From NCBI GenBank assembly GCA_003696155.1, contig RFFP01000017.1, positions 62,001 to 126,000 of the forward strand: a DNA stretch of 64,000 nucleotides, in the 5' to 3' direction. The notes below the pieces were generated by a model. The model saw only the letters and a program-made list of their open reading frames with translations, was not told the DNA's origin and made no database searches. This document shows, piece after piece, positions 19,096 through 27,707 of this stretch (position 1 is the first letter of the stretch; the number at the start of each line of letters is the position of its first letter). This DNA is from Acidobacteriota bacterium. Its GTDB lineage: Bacteria > Aquificota > Aquificia > Aquificales > Aquificaceae. Made by a program: the position numbers and the translations under genes.

Positions 19096-19562
19096 CCCTC
19101 AATCTCCAGATTAGCCCGGGCTATGTAGGAGTGGGGGATGTGATACTCTTTTCCTGTGTCCTTCTCTCTTACAAATATTATGCCCTCCTTTACCCCCTCT
19201 ATATATCCTCTTATATCACGTTTTTCCTCCAATTTCTCCCTAAGAACGAACCTTGCAAGCCTGCCTATGAAGAATTCAAAGTGGGAAGGCTTGGTTAGTT
19301 CCCTGGTCAAACCAGGAGAGGAAACCTCTAGCATGTAAGAAACGGGCACTATGTCCTCCACATCCAGTAAGGCGCTTATCCTTTTACTTACCTCCTCACA
19401 GTCCCCTATGGTAATACCGCCCTCCTTATCCAGTATAACCCTGAGTACCCATCCCCTTTCTGATTTGAACTCTACATCAAATAATTTATAGCCCATGGAC
19501 TTAACTATGGGTTCGATTAACTCCCTTGCCTTTTCTACTATCAACTTTTCCTGTAGTTGCAT
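19089..19562 (-). CDS. rimP: Ribosome maturation factor RimP
   Basis: A 157-residue protein needed for 30S subunit maturation. The family blocks YKLFDVEFKSERGWVLRVILD, GITIGDCEEVSKRIS and YMLEVSSPGLTRELT are present in order, followed by the Sm-like C-terminal domain with GYIEGVKEGIIFV. It heads the rimP-nusA-methyltransferase operon. There is no ribosome-binding site; TATAAT on its strand ends 9 bases before the ATG. Confidence 0.95.
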   Translation of the reverse strand: MQLQEKLIVEKARELIEPIVKSMGYKLFDVEFKSERGWVLRVILDKEGGITIGDCEEVSKRISALLDVEDIVPVSYMLEVSSPGLTRELTKPSHFEFFIGRLARFVLREKLEEKRDIRGYIEGVKEGIIFVREKDTGKEYHIPHSYIARANLEIEGW

Positions 19563-19600
19563 GGTTTTAAAATTATAGCACTGGTATAATTGTCAAAAGC
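19563..19600. promoter_or_regulatory. Divergent leaderless-type promoters between rimP and the MoxR gene
   Basis: Two perfect TATAAT boxes point in opposite directions within 38 bases. The minus-strand box (19572-19577) ends 9 bases before the rimP ATG. The plus-strand box (19585-19590) ends 10 bases before the MoxR ATG. Neither gene has a Shine-Dalgarno site. A TTGACA lies on the minus strand but only 13 bases from its TATAAT. Confidence 0.55.
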
Positions 19601-20512
19601 ATGGACTTGGATGCTATAATCTCTGAAATAAAAAGGGTTGTGAGGGGTAAGGATGAGGTTATAAATTACTCCCTTGTATGCTTTCTTTCTGGTGGACACT
19701 TGCTCCTAGAAGATGTCCCAGGCGTTGGTAAGACCACTCTCGCTCTTGCCCTTTCCAAGGTGCTCGGCCTTTCCTTTTCAAGGATACAGTTTACGAGCGA
19801 CCTTTTACCTTCGGACATTGTGGGTGTGAGTATATACGACCAGTCAAAGAGGAGCTTTGTGTTTAAAAAGGGGCCCATATTTAGCAACGTGGTTCTGGCG
19901 GATGAGATAAATAGGGCCACACCAAAGACACAGAGCGCTCTGCTCGAGGCTATGGCGGAAGGTAGGGTTTCTGTGGATGGTGTGACGTATGAACTGCCCC
20001 AACCCTTCTTTGTGATAGCTACCCAGAACCCAGTGGAACAGCATGGCACCTTTCCCCTTCCCGAATCACAGCTTGACAGGTTCAGCATGAGACTAAGTAT
20101 AGGATATCCAGATTTTGAAACAGAAGTTCAGATAATAAGGGGTGAGAATCCCCTAGAAAAGATAGAAAGGCTAAAGCCCCTCGCAAAACTTCAAGATATT
20201 CTCTCTTCCTTTCAAAACATAAAAAGGTTCTATGTATCACCGGAAGTGGCGCAGATGATTGTAAGGATAGCCCATAGCATAAGGGAACATCCAAAGGTAC
20301 TTCTTGGTGTTTCCACTAGGGGCCTGATGCACCTTGTAGCCTGTGCCAAGTCCCTTGCCTTCACAAAGGGCAGAGACTTTGTAGTGCCCGAGGATATACT
20401 AGAGTTAGCACCCCTGTGTTTAGCCCATAGGATAGTGGTGAGAGATGGTGAGTCTGCAGAAGGTTTGGTTTTCAGTGTTTTGGAAGATATAAAGAGGCAG
20501 TTCAAATTTTAA
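19601..20512 (+). CDS. MoxR-family AAA+ ATPase
   Basis: A 303-residue AAA+ chaperone-like ATPase. Walker A is GVGKTT at 41-46, Walker B ends in D101-E102, and the MoxR signature DEINRATPKTQSALLEAMAEG follows directly. The sensor region ATQNPVEQHGTFPLPESQLDRF is typical. MoxR proteins usually sit beside DUF58 and VWA-domain genes that they help to mature; none is near here. The next gene is an OmpA-domain protein with its own promoter. Target unknown. Confidence 0.93.
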   Translation: MDLDAIISEIKRVVRGKDEVINYSLVCFLSGGHLLLEDVPGVGKTTLALALSKVLGLSFSRIQFTSDLLPSDIVGVSIYDQSKRSFVFKKGPIFSNVVLADEINRATPKTQSALLEAMAEGRVSVDGVTYELPQPFFVIATQNPVEQHGTFPLPESQLDRFSMRLSIGYPDFETEVQIIRGENPLEKIERLKPLAKLQDILSSFQNIKRFYVSPEVAQMIVRIAHSIREHPKVLLGVSTRGLMHLVACAKSLAFTKGRDFVVPEDILELAPLCLAHRIVVRDGESAEGLVFSVLEDIKRQFKF

Positions 20513-20541
20513 TTGAAATTTCATCTTTTTAGTGTTATATT
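20513..20541 (+). promoter_or_regulatory. Sigma70-type promoter of the OmpA-domain gene
   Basis: TTGAAA (20513-20518) and TATATT (20536-20541) are separated by exactly 17 bases, just after the MoxR stop. The predicted transcript start near 20548 gives a leader of about 22 bases containing GAGGTGG before the ATG. Confidence 0.7.
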
Positions 20542-20569
20542 TTTACTGACAAAAATAAGAGGTGGAACA

Positions 20570-21241
20570 ATGAAAAAAGTTGTTGCAGGGAGTATACTTC
20601 TCTCGGCCTTAACCTTTGCACAAGAAAAACCCTTGGATCCATGCGGTAGCCCTAAGGAGTTCTTTAGTAAGTATCTTCTGGACCAATGTTATAAGGGTTA
20701 CTTCGACGCTATAATCGATGCAAGAAAGAAAGCAGAAGAAGCTGTGAAGAAGGCAGAAGAGGCTAATAAAAAGGCGGATGATGCTCTTAAGAAGACCGGT
20801 GACCTTGAAAAAAGGGTCGGAAGGTTGGAAGGCATAGCGGACGACCACGAGAAGAGAATAAGAGCCTTAGAGGGAAGGCCCGTACCTAAAGATGGTGTTG
20901 GACCGTACAAATGGCAGCTTGAGGAAGTTGGGTTTGTCCGCTTTGATTTTGATAGGTTTAACATAAAATCTGCTGAGGCTAAGAAACTGGACGGAATGGT
21001 GGATAAGCTAAAGGCTGATAATAGGGAGGTGCTAGTAGTGGGGTTTGCAGATAAGAGGGGTTCAAGTAAGTACAACTTCAACCTCTCCATGTGGAGGGCC
21101 CAGATGGTTGCCAGCTATCTGGCAAAAGGTGGTGTGGATATAGGGAGGATAAGAGTAGCCTCTTACGGTAAGGAAGTTGCCGACCTCTTGGGGAAGGAGT
21201 ATAAGGATCAGAGGGTAGTCAGGGTCTATCTCATAAGATAA
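20570..21241 (+). CDS. Periplasmic OmpA-domain protein with coiled-coil linker
   Basis: A 223-residue exported protein. A signal peptide (MKKVVAGSILLSALTFA) is followed by two cysteines (C25, C40) that may form a disulfide. A helical linker at about 42-102 is built from KKAEEA/KKADDA-type repeats. The C-terminal OmpA/Pal domain has GFADKRGSSKYNFNLSMWRAQ, with the Asp and Arg that bind peptidoglycan. No lipobox is present, so it differs from Pal. ATG 20570 is chosen over an upstream in-frame reading because of the signal peptide, the GAGGTGG site and the promoter. Confidence 0.88.
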   Translation: MKKVVAGSILLSALTFAQEKPLDPCGSPKEFFSKYLLDQCYKGYFDAIIDARKKAEEAVKKAEEANKKADDALKKTGDLEKRVGRLEGIADDHEKRIRALEGRPVPKDGVGPYKWQLEEVGFVRFDFDRFNIKSAEAKKLDGMVDKLKADNREVLVVGFADKRGSSKYNFNLSMWRAQMVASYLAKGGVDIGRIRVASYGKEVADLLGKEYKDQRVVRVYLIR

Positions 21242-22347
21242 CCCTTTATACGTTTGGCACCCTCCTTGAGGGTGCCCTCATCCCTCGTATAGGAAAGTCT
21301 TATATATTTTTCCGTGTTGTTCTTTCCAAAATCTAAGCCTGGCGTGACTGCCACTTTAGCCTCTCTTAGAAGCTTGCTCGATAGGGTATAACCATCCACT
21401 TCGTACCTGCTTACATCAGCCCATAGGTAAAAGGCTCCGTCAGGATAGGCATCTATATCCAGCACGTCTCCCAACTCTTGGTAAAGCAGGTCCCTCCTTC
21501 TCTTGTACGTTTCTCTTACATGGTTTAGGTATTCATAGTCAAAAGCCTCTAAAGCTGCGTACTGACTTATAGCAGGTGCAGATATATAAACGTTCTGTAT
21601 TATGAGTTCAGCCTCCCTTACCATGTCTTCTGTGGGGAGTATCATCCATCCTAGCCTGAAGCCGGGCATGCAGAAGAATTTAGAAAAGCCGTTTATAACT
21701 ATTGCCCTTTGAGAGTACTCTAGAGCTGTTCTTTCCCTCTTGTCATACACAAGCCCATGGTATATCTCGTCCGATATGAGAGTTATTCCACGTTCATCGC
21801 AGTAAGAAATCAAGCTTTCCAGCTCCTGCTGGTCGTATAGTGTGCCTGTTGGGTTAGATGGAGAGGTTATATGTATTACCTTTATGTCCTTTAATTCCTC
21901 TAGATGCTCGGGTCTTATCTTGTAACCGCTGATACTGTCCACTTTTATAAAGGAAACATCCGCATCTAGAAGATAGGCGAAGTTTTTATAGCATGGATAG
22001 GATGGGTCCGGTAGAGCTATCCTATCTCCAGCGTTTAAAAGAATAGCATAGGCTACGAGAAAGGCACCGGACGTGCCGGTGGTTATAACAACCCTCGAGG
22101 GTGAAAGCTCAACGCCATAATAATCGTAATAGTGCTCTGCTATCCTCTCTCTTAATTCCCATAGCCCTAGGCTTGGAGTGTAGAAGTATTTTCTCTCCCT
22201 TATAGCCCTATATAAAGCCTCTATAACACCAGGCGGTGGGTCAAGGTCAGGCTCACCTATCTCCATATGCACCACATCTTCCATGGATTTGGCTTCCTTG
22301 AGTATATCCATCACTATAAAGGGGCTTATCCTATCTGCTCTTCTCAT
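21226..22347 (-). CDS. Class I/II PLP-dependent aminotransferase
   Basis: A 373-residue fold-type I aminotransferase. SNPTG at 164-168, D193, Y196, the PLP-binding K223 in GFSKFFCMPGFRLG and R231 are in place. A late arginine in YIRLSY matches the carboxylate-binding site. The set fits aspartate or aromatic-type aminotransferases; the exact substrate is open. It overlaps the upstream FlgJ-like gene by 17 bases and the OmpA-domain gene tail to tail by 16. The 3' part contains a perfect 9-base-pair inverted repeat. Confidence 0.9.
   Translation of the reverse strand: MRRADRISPFIVMDILKEAKSMEDVVHMEIGEPDLDPPPGVIEALYRAIRERKYFYTPSLGLWELRERIAEHYYDYYGVELSPSRVVITTGTSGAFLVAYAILLNAGDRIALPDPSYPCYKNFAYLLDADVSFIKVDSISGYKIRPEHLEELKDIKVIHITSPSNPTGTLYDQQELESLISYCDERGITLISDEIYHGLVYDKRERTALEYSQRAIVINGFSKFFCMPGFRLGWMILPTEDMVREAELIIQNVYISAPAISQYAALEAFDYEYLNHVRETYKRRRDLLYQELGDVLDIDAYPDGAFYLWADVSRYEVDGYTLSSKLLREAKVAVTPGLDFGKNNTEKYIRLSYTRDEGTLKEGAKRIKGYLMR
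21256..21276. terminator. 9-base-pair hairpin at a convergent gene end
   Basis: GGCACCCTC, a CTT loop and GAGGGTGCC form a perfect stem 15 bases after the OmpA-domain gene stop. It lies inside the aminotransferase coding end. No T-run follows, so its role as a terminator is unproven. Confidence 0.35.
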
Positions 22348-22609
22348 CTCTTATGTTCTCTAACAGAAATTTGGCTATGCCTATACCGCCAGCCTCTGCC
22401 ATCTTCCTGCCTATAGCCTCAAGAAAAGCGTCGTAGTATAGCCTTTTTTCAAAGGATTTACCCTCAAGCAAGGGTCTAAAGGCTTCTTTAAGAAGCTCTT
22501 TCAAAAGTAGGGATTCAAACTCTACGGCAACCTCCCTTTTGTTTCCTTTTAGCCCCTCTATGTAACCCAATCCAGGGTTTGAGTATATGACTTTTTCTCC
22601 TAGTTTCAT
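22331..22609 (-). CDS. FlgJ N-terminal-type rod-binding protein
   Basis: A 92-residue protein with the rod-binding (FlgJ N-terminal) domain: FESLLLKELLKEAFRPLLEG, then YYDAFLEAIGRKMAEAGGIGIAKFLLE, with the conserved gly-gly-ile-gly. The muramidase half seen in Proteobacterial FlgJ is absent, as in many other phyla. It probably helps the flagellar rod through peptidoglycan. It is co-transcribed with the aminotransferase and divergent from the BamA gene, with TATAAT ending 8 bases before its ATG. Confidence 0.82.
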   Translation of the reverse strand: MKLGEKVIYSNPGLGYIEGLKGNKREVAVEFESLLLKELLKEAFRPLLEGKSFEKRLYYDAFLEAIGRKMAEAGGIGIAKFLLENIRDEKSR

Positions 22610-22625
22610 TGGCTAAAATTATAGT
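22610..22625. promoter_or_regulatory. 16-base divergent promoter region between the FlgJ-like gene and bamA
   Basis: TGGCTAAAATTATAGT is all that separates the two start codons. TATAAT on the minus strand (22618-22623) ends 8 bases before the FlgJ-like ATG. TAAAAT on the plus strand (22614-22619) ends 6 bases before the bamA ATG. No ribosome-binding site fits for either gene. Confidence 0.5.
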
Positions 22626-25217
22626 ATGCTTTTTCTCCTCATACTTCTTTTACCCCTCTTTTCCTTTTCAAGGGTTTACATACTTTACAACCATCCCCTT
22701 CCGGATAACAACTTTGAGATTGTTATAAGGGAGGATAACTACAGGTACATGGTGGAAACAATTAAGAATATTGAAGGAATAAGGGATGTCTACCTTATGG
22801 AAGAGGAAGAGGATGTATACCTTTACATAGAAAGGTACCCTATTCTTAAGGAGGTTAGCATAAGGGGAAACTTTACCATTTGGAGGGATGATATACTGTC
22901 ATACCTTGGTTTTTACGAGGGTATGCCCTTTAAGGATGTAAAACCTGAAGATATAAAGGAGAGGGTTTTGAGACTTTACAGGGACAGGGGGATGTTGGAT
23001 GCTAGCATAGGTGTTACCCTTTATACGGATGAAGAGGGGTATGTGCACCTGTACATAGGTGTGGATGAGGGATTGGCATACTTTACAGACAGCGGTGTAT
23101 ACAAGGGTTCAAGCTATCCATCAGAGAAGCTTGACGAAGTGGCTGGTATTGTAGTGGGAAGGCTCGTCAACGAGGGTGCAATGCTCGATAGGGTGTTTCT
23201 GCTTCAGGATTTTTATATAAAAGAAGGTTATCTAGATAGCTTTGTATACTTTGAAGGTTTGGAAAAGGTCAAGCTAAGAAAGCCCTTCTGGAAGGTGCTC
23301 ATGCCTATGGACCTATCTGTGAGGAAGAGGCCACTTAGAATACTCGGTTCTCTATCCGAGGGACTATCAAACATCTTTAGACATCCCCTAAGCACCTTCA
23401 CAGCCCTTACGGGAAGGGCTAAGGTTGCCAAACCCATCTTCCATATACTTGAGGGACAAAGGTACGAGTTTATCTTTGAGGGTGGGGACCTCTTCCGCAA
23501 AGATGAGCTAATAGAGATAAGCGGTCTGAGGGGAAAGGGTATAGACCCCTTCTCCCTGGAAGAGGCGAGAGAAAACCTTATTAAGGCATACCATAGAAAG
23601 GGTTTTTTTGATGCGGTGGTAGGGTACAGACTGGAAGAGAATAAGGTGGTCTTTGTCATAAATCAGGGGGAGAGATACCTAGCTCTGCGGGAAGATGGAT
23701 GGAGAGGCTTTTACGATGAGGATGAACTGGAGGCTGAATTGAGAAGAAGGATAAAATCTTTGGAAAGGCTGGGATACACTCTTGCAACTGGCAACATAAA
23801 GAAGGAGCTGGACAGGGATAAAAAGACCGTCCAAATCTCCTTTGATATAAACAGGAACAAGAAGCAGATACTTAAATCCCTTGTATACAACGGGGAAAAT
23901 AAAGAAGTTTCTAAGATATTTAGAAAACATCAGGAAAAGCTGCCAGCCATATACAACACAGAACTCATAGAAAAACTTAATTTGGATATAAAGGGCTACT
24001 TTGCTAAAAGGGGTTTTATGGAGGGCGATTTCAGCATAGAGGTAAAGATAGAGGAGGATGAGGAAAACCTATACTACACCTATCTGTACATTATAGATGA
24101 GGGTCCAAGGTATAAACTTGGAGAAACCATATATTACGGTTATAAGCATACAAACCGTCGTGAGCTTTCTTACATGACCGAAAGGGCACAGGACTACTCC
24201 GAGGAACTTGATAGCAAAACCCTGTATAGTATGCTAAATAGCGGTATGTTTACCGGAGTTTCAATAGAAACCTTCCTGGACAAGGATAAAAAGATGGTGC
24301 ACAGGCTTATACAGCTATTGGAGGACAAGAGGGGATTTTTTGACCTCTCGCTAGGATACAACACTCAGGATAAGCTCTCTCTAGAAGCCTTTTTAGGTGC
24401 AAAAAACCTTTTTGGTGTTGGACTAGCTACTGGTCTCAGGTATAGGAGGAGTTCAAAGGGTGAGTTTTACAACCTTGAGCTGTCTGATAGCTTCCTATTT
24501 TCAAGGAGATACTGGATGAGGTCCGAAATTTTTAGAACCTTTGAAGACCATCTTGGCTATGACCTTCGTTCTGAAGGTTTGAGCATACAGCTTGGCTACA
24601 GGCTTAGTCCATTTACATCTGTAGGCCCCGTGTTTAACCTATCCAAGAACAGTTTTGACTCTCAAGCCCTAGACCTTAAGAAGTATGGCCTTTTTCTTTT
24701 GAGAGAGTACAAGGATGACCCTTTTTATCCTAGTAGGATACACTACAACAGTGTAGTTTTAACCCTTGCACAAGGGGACGCTAAGTATACAAAGTTTGAC
24801 CTTTCTACCTTCTATTTGATACCTCTTAGAAGGGACTATAAGCTGAGCTTTAAGGTGGCTGGCGGCTATGTGTCTAAGAAAGCACCCATATTTGATAGGT
24901 TTTTTTTGGGAGGTCTTAAAAACCTAAGGGGCTATTCCTTTGAAAGTGTGGGACAGCCCCATGGAGGGAGGTACTACACCTTTGGAAGGCTTGAGCTTAT
25001 CTTCCCTCTGAGGGAACCCTTCTTGGGTGTTCTCTTTGCAGACGTGGGTAACGTATCTGACAGCTTAAAAAACCTAAGAAAGGACATAAAGTCCAATGCT
25101 GGTGTTGCCTTTGGTGTAAACACACCTATAGGTCCCATAAGGCTTGATGTCGCGGTTCCCGTAGAGAGGGAAGGTTTAAAAAGGTATAAACTCTACCTCT
25201 CTGTAGGCTACTACTGA
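22626..25217 (+). CDS. bamA: Outer-membrane protein assembly factor, BamA/Omp85 family
   Basis: An 863-residue outer-membrane protein. A signal peptide covers about 1-16. Several POTRA repeats follow up to about residue 570; ISGLRGKGIDPFSLEEARENLIKAYHRKGFF and the GPRYKLG region mark typical repeats. A C-terminal 16-strand barrel region carries the FLGG...LRGY motif (LRGY at 767-770), LELIFPLREP, LFADVGNV and a final aromatic residue. Length and POTRA content favour BamA over the shorter TamA. No skp or lpx gene follows. Confidence 0.88.
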   Translation: MLFLLILLLPLFSFSRVYILYNHPLPDNNFEIVIREDNYRYMVETIKNIEGIRDVYLMEEEEDVYLYIERYPILKEVSIRGNFTIWRDDILSYLGFYEGMPFKDVKPEDIKERVLRLYRDRGMLDASIGVTLYTDEEGYVHLYIGVDEGLAYFTDSGVYKGSSYPSEKLDEVAGIVVGRLVNEGAMLDRVFLLQDFYIKEGYLDSFVYFEGLEKVKLRKPFWKVLMPMDLSVRKRPLRILGSLSEGLSNIFRHPLSTFTALTGRAKVAKPIFHILEGQRYEFIFEGGDLFRKDELIEISGLRGKGIDPFSLEEARENLIKAYHRKGFFDAVVGYRLEENKVVFVINQGERYLALREDGWRGFYDEDELEAELRRRIKSLERLGYTLATGNIKKELDRDKKTVQISFDINRNKKQILKSLVYNGENKEVSKIFRKHQEKLPAIYNTELIEKLNLDIKGYFAKRGFMEGDFSIEVKIEEDEENLYYTYLYIIDEGPRYKLGETIYYGYKHTNRRELSYMTERAQDYSEELDSKTLYSMLNSGMFTGVSIETFLDKDKKMVHRLIQLLEDKRGFFDLSLGYNTQDKLSLEAFLGAKNLFGVGLATGLRYRRSSKGEFYNLELSDSFLFSRRYWMRSEIFRTFEDHLGYDLRSEGLSIQLGYRLSPFTSVGPVFNLSKNSFDSQALDLKKYGLFLLREYKDDPFYPSRIHYNSVVLTLAQGDAKYTKFDLSTFYLIPLRRDYKLSFKVAGGYVSKKAPIFDRFFLGGLKNLRGYSFESVGQPHGGRYYTFGRLELIFPLREPFLGVLFADVGNVSDSLKNLRKDIKSNAGVAFGVNTPIGPIRLDVAVPVEREGLKRYKLYLSVGYY

Positions 25218-25354
25218 GCTCTTCTCATTATCTTTTGCTTATAGCTGTCTATCTTCTCCTTTCTGTGAATTGGGTCGCTAAAGTAGAGGATGCTCAGGAC
25301 AAAGGATAAGACAGCAACTACAAGCAAAGACGTAAAAATTAATAGCCTTCTCAT
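25211..25354 (-). CDS. 47-residue single-span membrane protein downstream of coxA
   Basis: An open frame of 47 residues begins MRRLLIFTSLLVVAVLSFVL and continues with a charged tail (DPIHRKEKIDSYKQKIMRRAQ). A positive N-terminus, one hydrophobic helix at about 4-24 and a basic tail make a coherent small membrane protein. It lies 33 bases after the coxA stop, on the same strand, but behind a terminator-like hairpin. Its last 7 bases overlap the end of bamA on the other strand. It may be a small oxidase or assembly subunit. I know no named family, and no ribosome site is visible. Confidence 0.55.
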   Translation of the reverse strand: MRRLLIFTSLLVVAVLSFVLSILYFSDPIHRKEKIDSYKQKIMRRAQ

Positions 25355-25360
25355 AGCTTT

Positions 25361-25380
25361 AAAAGGGGGCTTACGCCCCC
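25361..25380 (-). terminator. Intrinsic terminator after coxA
   Basis: GGGGGC and GCCCCC form a 6-base-pair G+C stem around GTAA, followed by TTTT on the minus strand, 7 bases after the coxA stop. The short T-run may allow readthrough into the 47-residue gene. Confidence 0.7.
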
Positions 25381-25387
25381 AAACTCC

Positions 25388-27007
25388 TTACTGTTTCCTA
25401 TGCTGTTTCTCAAGCCAATCGTAGTTGTAAGGGTCCCAGTCTTCGGGCATGTGGGGTATTTTGTCAAAGTTATGAGGGGGTGGTGGAGAGGGAATAAGCC
25501 ACTCAAGGGATGGGGACTGCCAAGGATTGTCCTCAGCCTTTTTACCTATCTTCAAGGAAAGTATTAGGTTTAGCACTGCCACAAGCACACCAAAAGCAAG
25601 GATAAAGGCACCCACCGTTTGGAGCTCGTGAAGCCTTGTCCACTCGGGTATGGCTGGATAGTCCGCGTAACGCCTTGGCATACCGTAAATACCAACTATG
25701 AACTGCAGGAAGTAGAAGAGATTAGAACCTATCATTACGAGAAGAAGACCTACCTTAGCCCAGGTCTCGTTGTACATCCTTCCGGTGAACTTGGGATACC
25801 AATAGTGGAAGCCTCCAAAGACCGCCAGGGTAAGAGCCATACCGAGCACATAGTGGAAGTGAGCCACTACAAAGTGTGAATCATGCACAGCTATATCAAA
25901 AGCAGGAAGACCAAGAGGAATACCAGTAAGACCGCCTATAAGGAACATGAATATGGCGGAGAGGGTATAAAGCATGGGTGTGGTGAACCTTATAGAGCCC
26001 TTGTAGAGGGTAAATATCCAGTTAAATATCTTTATGCCTGTGGGCACACCTATAAGGACCGTAGTATAGGAGAAAAGGACCCTTATCCAGTCAGGTACAC
26101 CGCTGGTAAACATGTGGTGTATCCATACCATAAAGCCAAGTATGGCAATACCCCATATAGCGATTATCATAGAGGTTCTACCGAAGAGCTCCCTTCTTGA
26201 GAAGGTTGCTATCATCTCCGATATAAGACCGAAGGCAGGAAGTATCATAACGTAAACCACAGGGTGGGAGTAGAACCAAAAGAGGTTTTGATACAGAAGT
26301 GGGTCCCCTCCTCTGGTTGGGTCAAAAAAGGCGGTGGAGAAGTACTTGTCCATAAGAAGCATGGTAACCGCGCCGGCAAGGGCAGGCACTCCAAGTATCT
26401 GTATAACGTTCATGGCAAGGAAGGAATGGAGAAAGAGGTTCATCTTCTTCAGGGTTATGCCCGGTGCCCTCATGGTGAGGTTGGTAACCACAAGGTTTAT
26501 GGCGCTTGCCAAGGAGGCAGCACCAAGTAGGTGAACTATAAGTGCATAGAAGGCAACGGGACCAGCGTTTTCATTTAGGGAGAAAGGAGGATAGCCTGTC
26601 CACATCATCCTTATTTGATTACCAGGAAGCAGGGTAAGAAGGGCAAGGACGCTTGCGGCGAAGAAGAACCAATAGCTAAGGGCGTTGAGCCTTGGAAAGG
26701 CCACATCCCTAGCACCTATCATAAGGGGTAGAAGGTAGTTGCCAAAGGACCCCCATATAGCCACGGCCCACCAGAACTGCATGAGCACACCATGAACTGT
26801 TAGGGCTTGATTGTATGTGTCTTCTGAAACGAATTGAATGCCTGGCTGGTATAGCTCAAGCCTTATAGCAAGTGCGGAAAGACCTGCCACTAAAAAGAAT
26901 ATTAGGCTGGTTACACCATACATAATGCCAATCTTCTTGTGGTCCGTGGTAAAGAGCCACTCTTTAAACCCTGCGCTAAAGTATGGTTTGTAGCTTACCG
27001 CTGCCAT
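25388..27007 (-). CDS. coxA: Cytochrome c oxidase subunit I (A2-type haem-copper oxidase)
   Basis: A 539-residue, 12-helix catalytic subunit. H72 is a low-spin haem ligand, the CuB site has H248 and Y252 in YSHPVVY (246-252) and H297-H298, and haem ligands H383 and H385 sit in HFHYVLG. The YSHPxVY motif, in place of GHPEVY, defines the A2 subfamily, which uses Tyr-Ser instead of Glu at the end of the D channel. It is preceded by an AGGAGGTG site and followed by an intrinsic terminator. It is the last large gene of the cox operon. Confidence 0.96.
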   Translation of the reverse strand: MAAVSYKPYFSAGFKEWLFTTDHKKIGIMYGVTSLIFFLVAGLSALAIRLELYQPGIQFVSEDTYNQALTVHGVLMQFWWAVAIWGSFGNYLLPLMIGARDVAFPRLNALSYWFFFAASVLALLTLLPGNQIRMMWTGYPPFSLNENAGPVAFYALIVHLLGAASLASAINLVVTNLTMRAPGITLKKMNLFLHSFLAMNVIQILGVPALAGAVTMLLMDKYFSTAFFDPTRGGDPLLYQNLFWFYSHPVVYVMILPAFGLISEMIATFSRRELFGRTSMIIAIWGIAILGFMVWIHHMFTSGVPDWIRVLFSYTTVLIGVPTGIKIFNWIFTLYKGSIRFTTPMLYTLSAIFMFLIGGLTGIPLGLPAFDIAVHDSHFVVAHFHYVLGMALTLAVFGGFHYWYPKFTGRMYNETWAKVGLLLVMIGSNLFYFLQFIVGIYGMPRRYADYPAIPEWTRLHELQTVGAFILAFGVLVAVLNLILSLKIGKKAEDNPWQSPSLEWLIPSPPPPHNFDKIPHMPEDWDPYNYDWLEKQHRKQ

Positions 27008-27026
27008 GATAGTGCACCTCCTTTAT

Positions 27027-27707
27027 TTAGTTGGTTTGTAGCCATTTGTTAAACTCTTCCTTTGGAACCACCTTTAGAACGGCGGCCATTCTGCTGTGCT
27101 GGGTCCCGCAATACTCCCTGCAGAAAACCCAGTAGTTACCCGGCTCGTTTATCTGAAACCACATGTGGGTTATCCTCCCTGGAACCGCATCCTCTGTAAC
27201 CTTTGCAGGCTGGACATAAAAGGAGTGTATCACATCTCTTGAGGTCAAGAGAACCTTAACCGGAGTATCCTCCGGTATGTAGGCTTTGAACATGTCATTA
27301 ACCTCTTCAGGCTTTAGATAAGCATTGGTTTCTGGGTTTACCACGCTGTTGAAGAAGGAATAAACCTTTTTACCGTTTGGGTATTCAAACTCCCAACCCC
27401 ACATGAAGGCGGTAACTTTGACTTCCATAGCACCCTCTGGAGCGTTGCGCTGAATCCTGTAGAAAGCGAAGCTCTGGGTTGCAAGGTATATGACCACTAT
27501 GGTGGGTATGATGGTCCAGAGTACCTCAAGGGCCTTGCTCTCATGCACATGTTGGGCCTTCTCGTTTACTCCTCTCCTGTATCGGTAACGTATTAGGAAG
27601 TAGAGGGCTGGCAGAAAGACCACAAGGTAGATGACCACTGAGATAAAGAGCCATATCTCATACATAGTATGCCAGTATTGTGCTGGGTAAGCAAGCACTT
27701 CCTTCAT
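27027..27707 (-). CDS. coxB: Cytochrome c oxidase subunit II with CuA site
   Basis: A 226-residue subunit that receives electrons from cytochrome c. Two N-terminal helices (about 15-40 and 62-82) anchor a cupredoxin domain. The CuA ligands are H161, C196, C200, H204 and M207 in CREYCGTQHSRM. There is no fused cytochrome c domain, unlike Thermus caa3. Its ATG overlaps the sco stop by 4 bases and its AGGAGGTGC site lies in the end of sco. Confidence 0.95.
   Translation of the reverse strand: MKEVLAYPAQYWHTMYEIWLFISVVIYLVVFLPALYFLIRYRYRRGVNEKAQHVHESKALEVLWTIIPTIVVIYLATQSFAFYRIQRNAPEGAMEVKVTAFMWGWEFEYPNGKKVYSFFNSVVNPETNAYLKPEEVNDMFKAYIPEDTPVKVLLTSRDVIHSFYVQPAKVTEDAVPGRITHMWFQINEPGNYWVFCREYCGTQHSRMAAVLKVVPKEEFNKWLQTN

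Noticed and set aside
20513..20569. A 19-residue extension before the signal peptide of the OmpA-domain protein
   Set aside because: It contains the promoter and ribosome site, and would bury the signal peptide.
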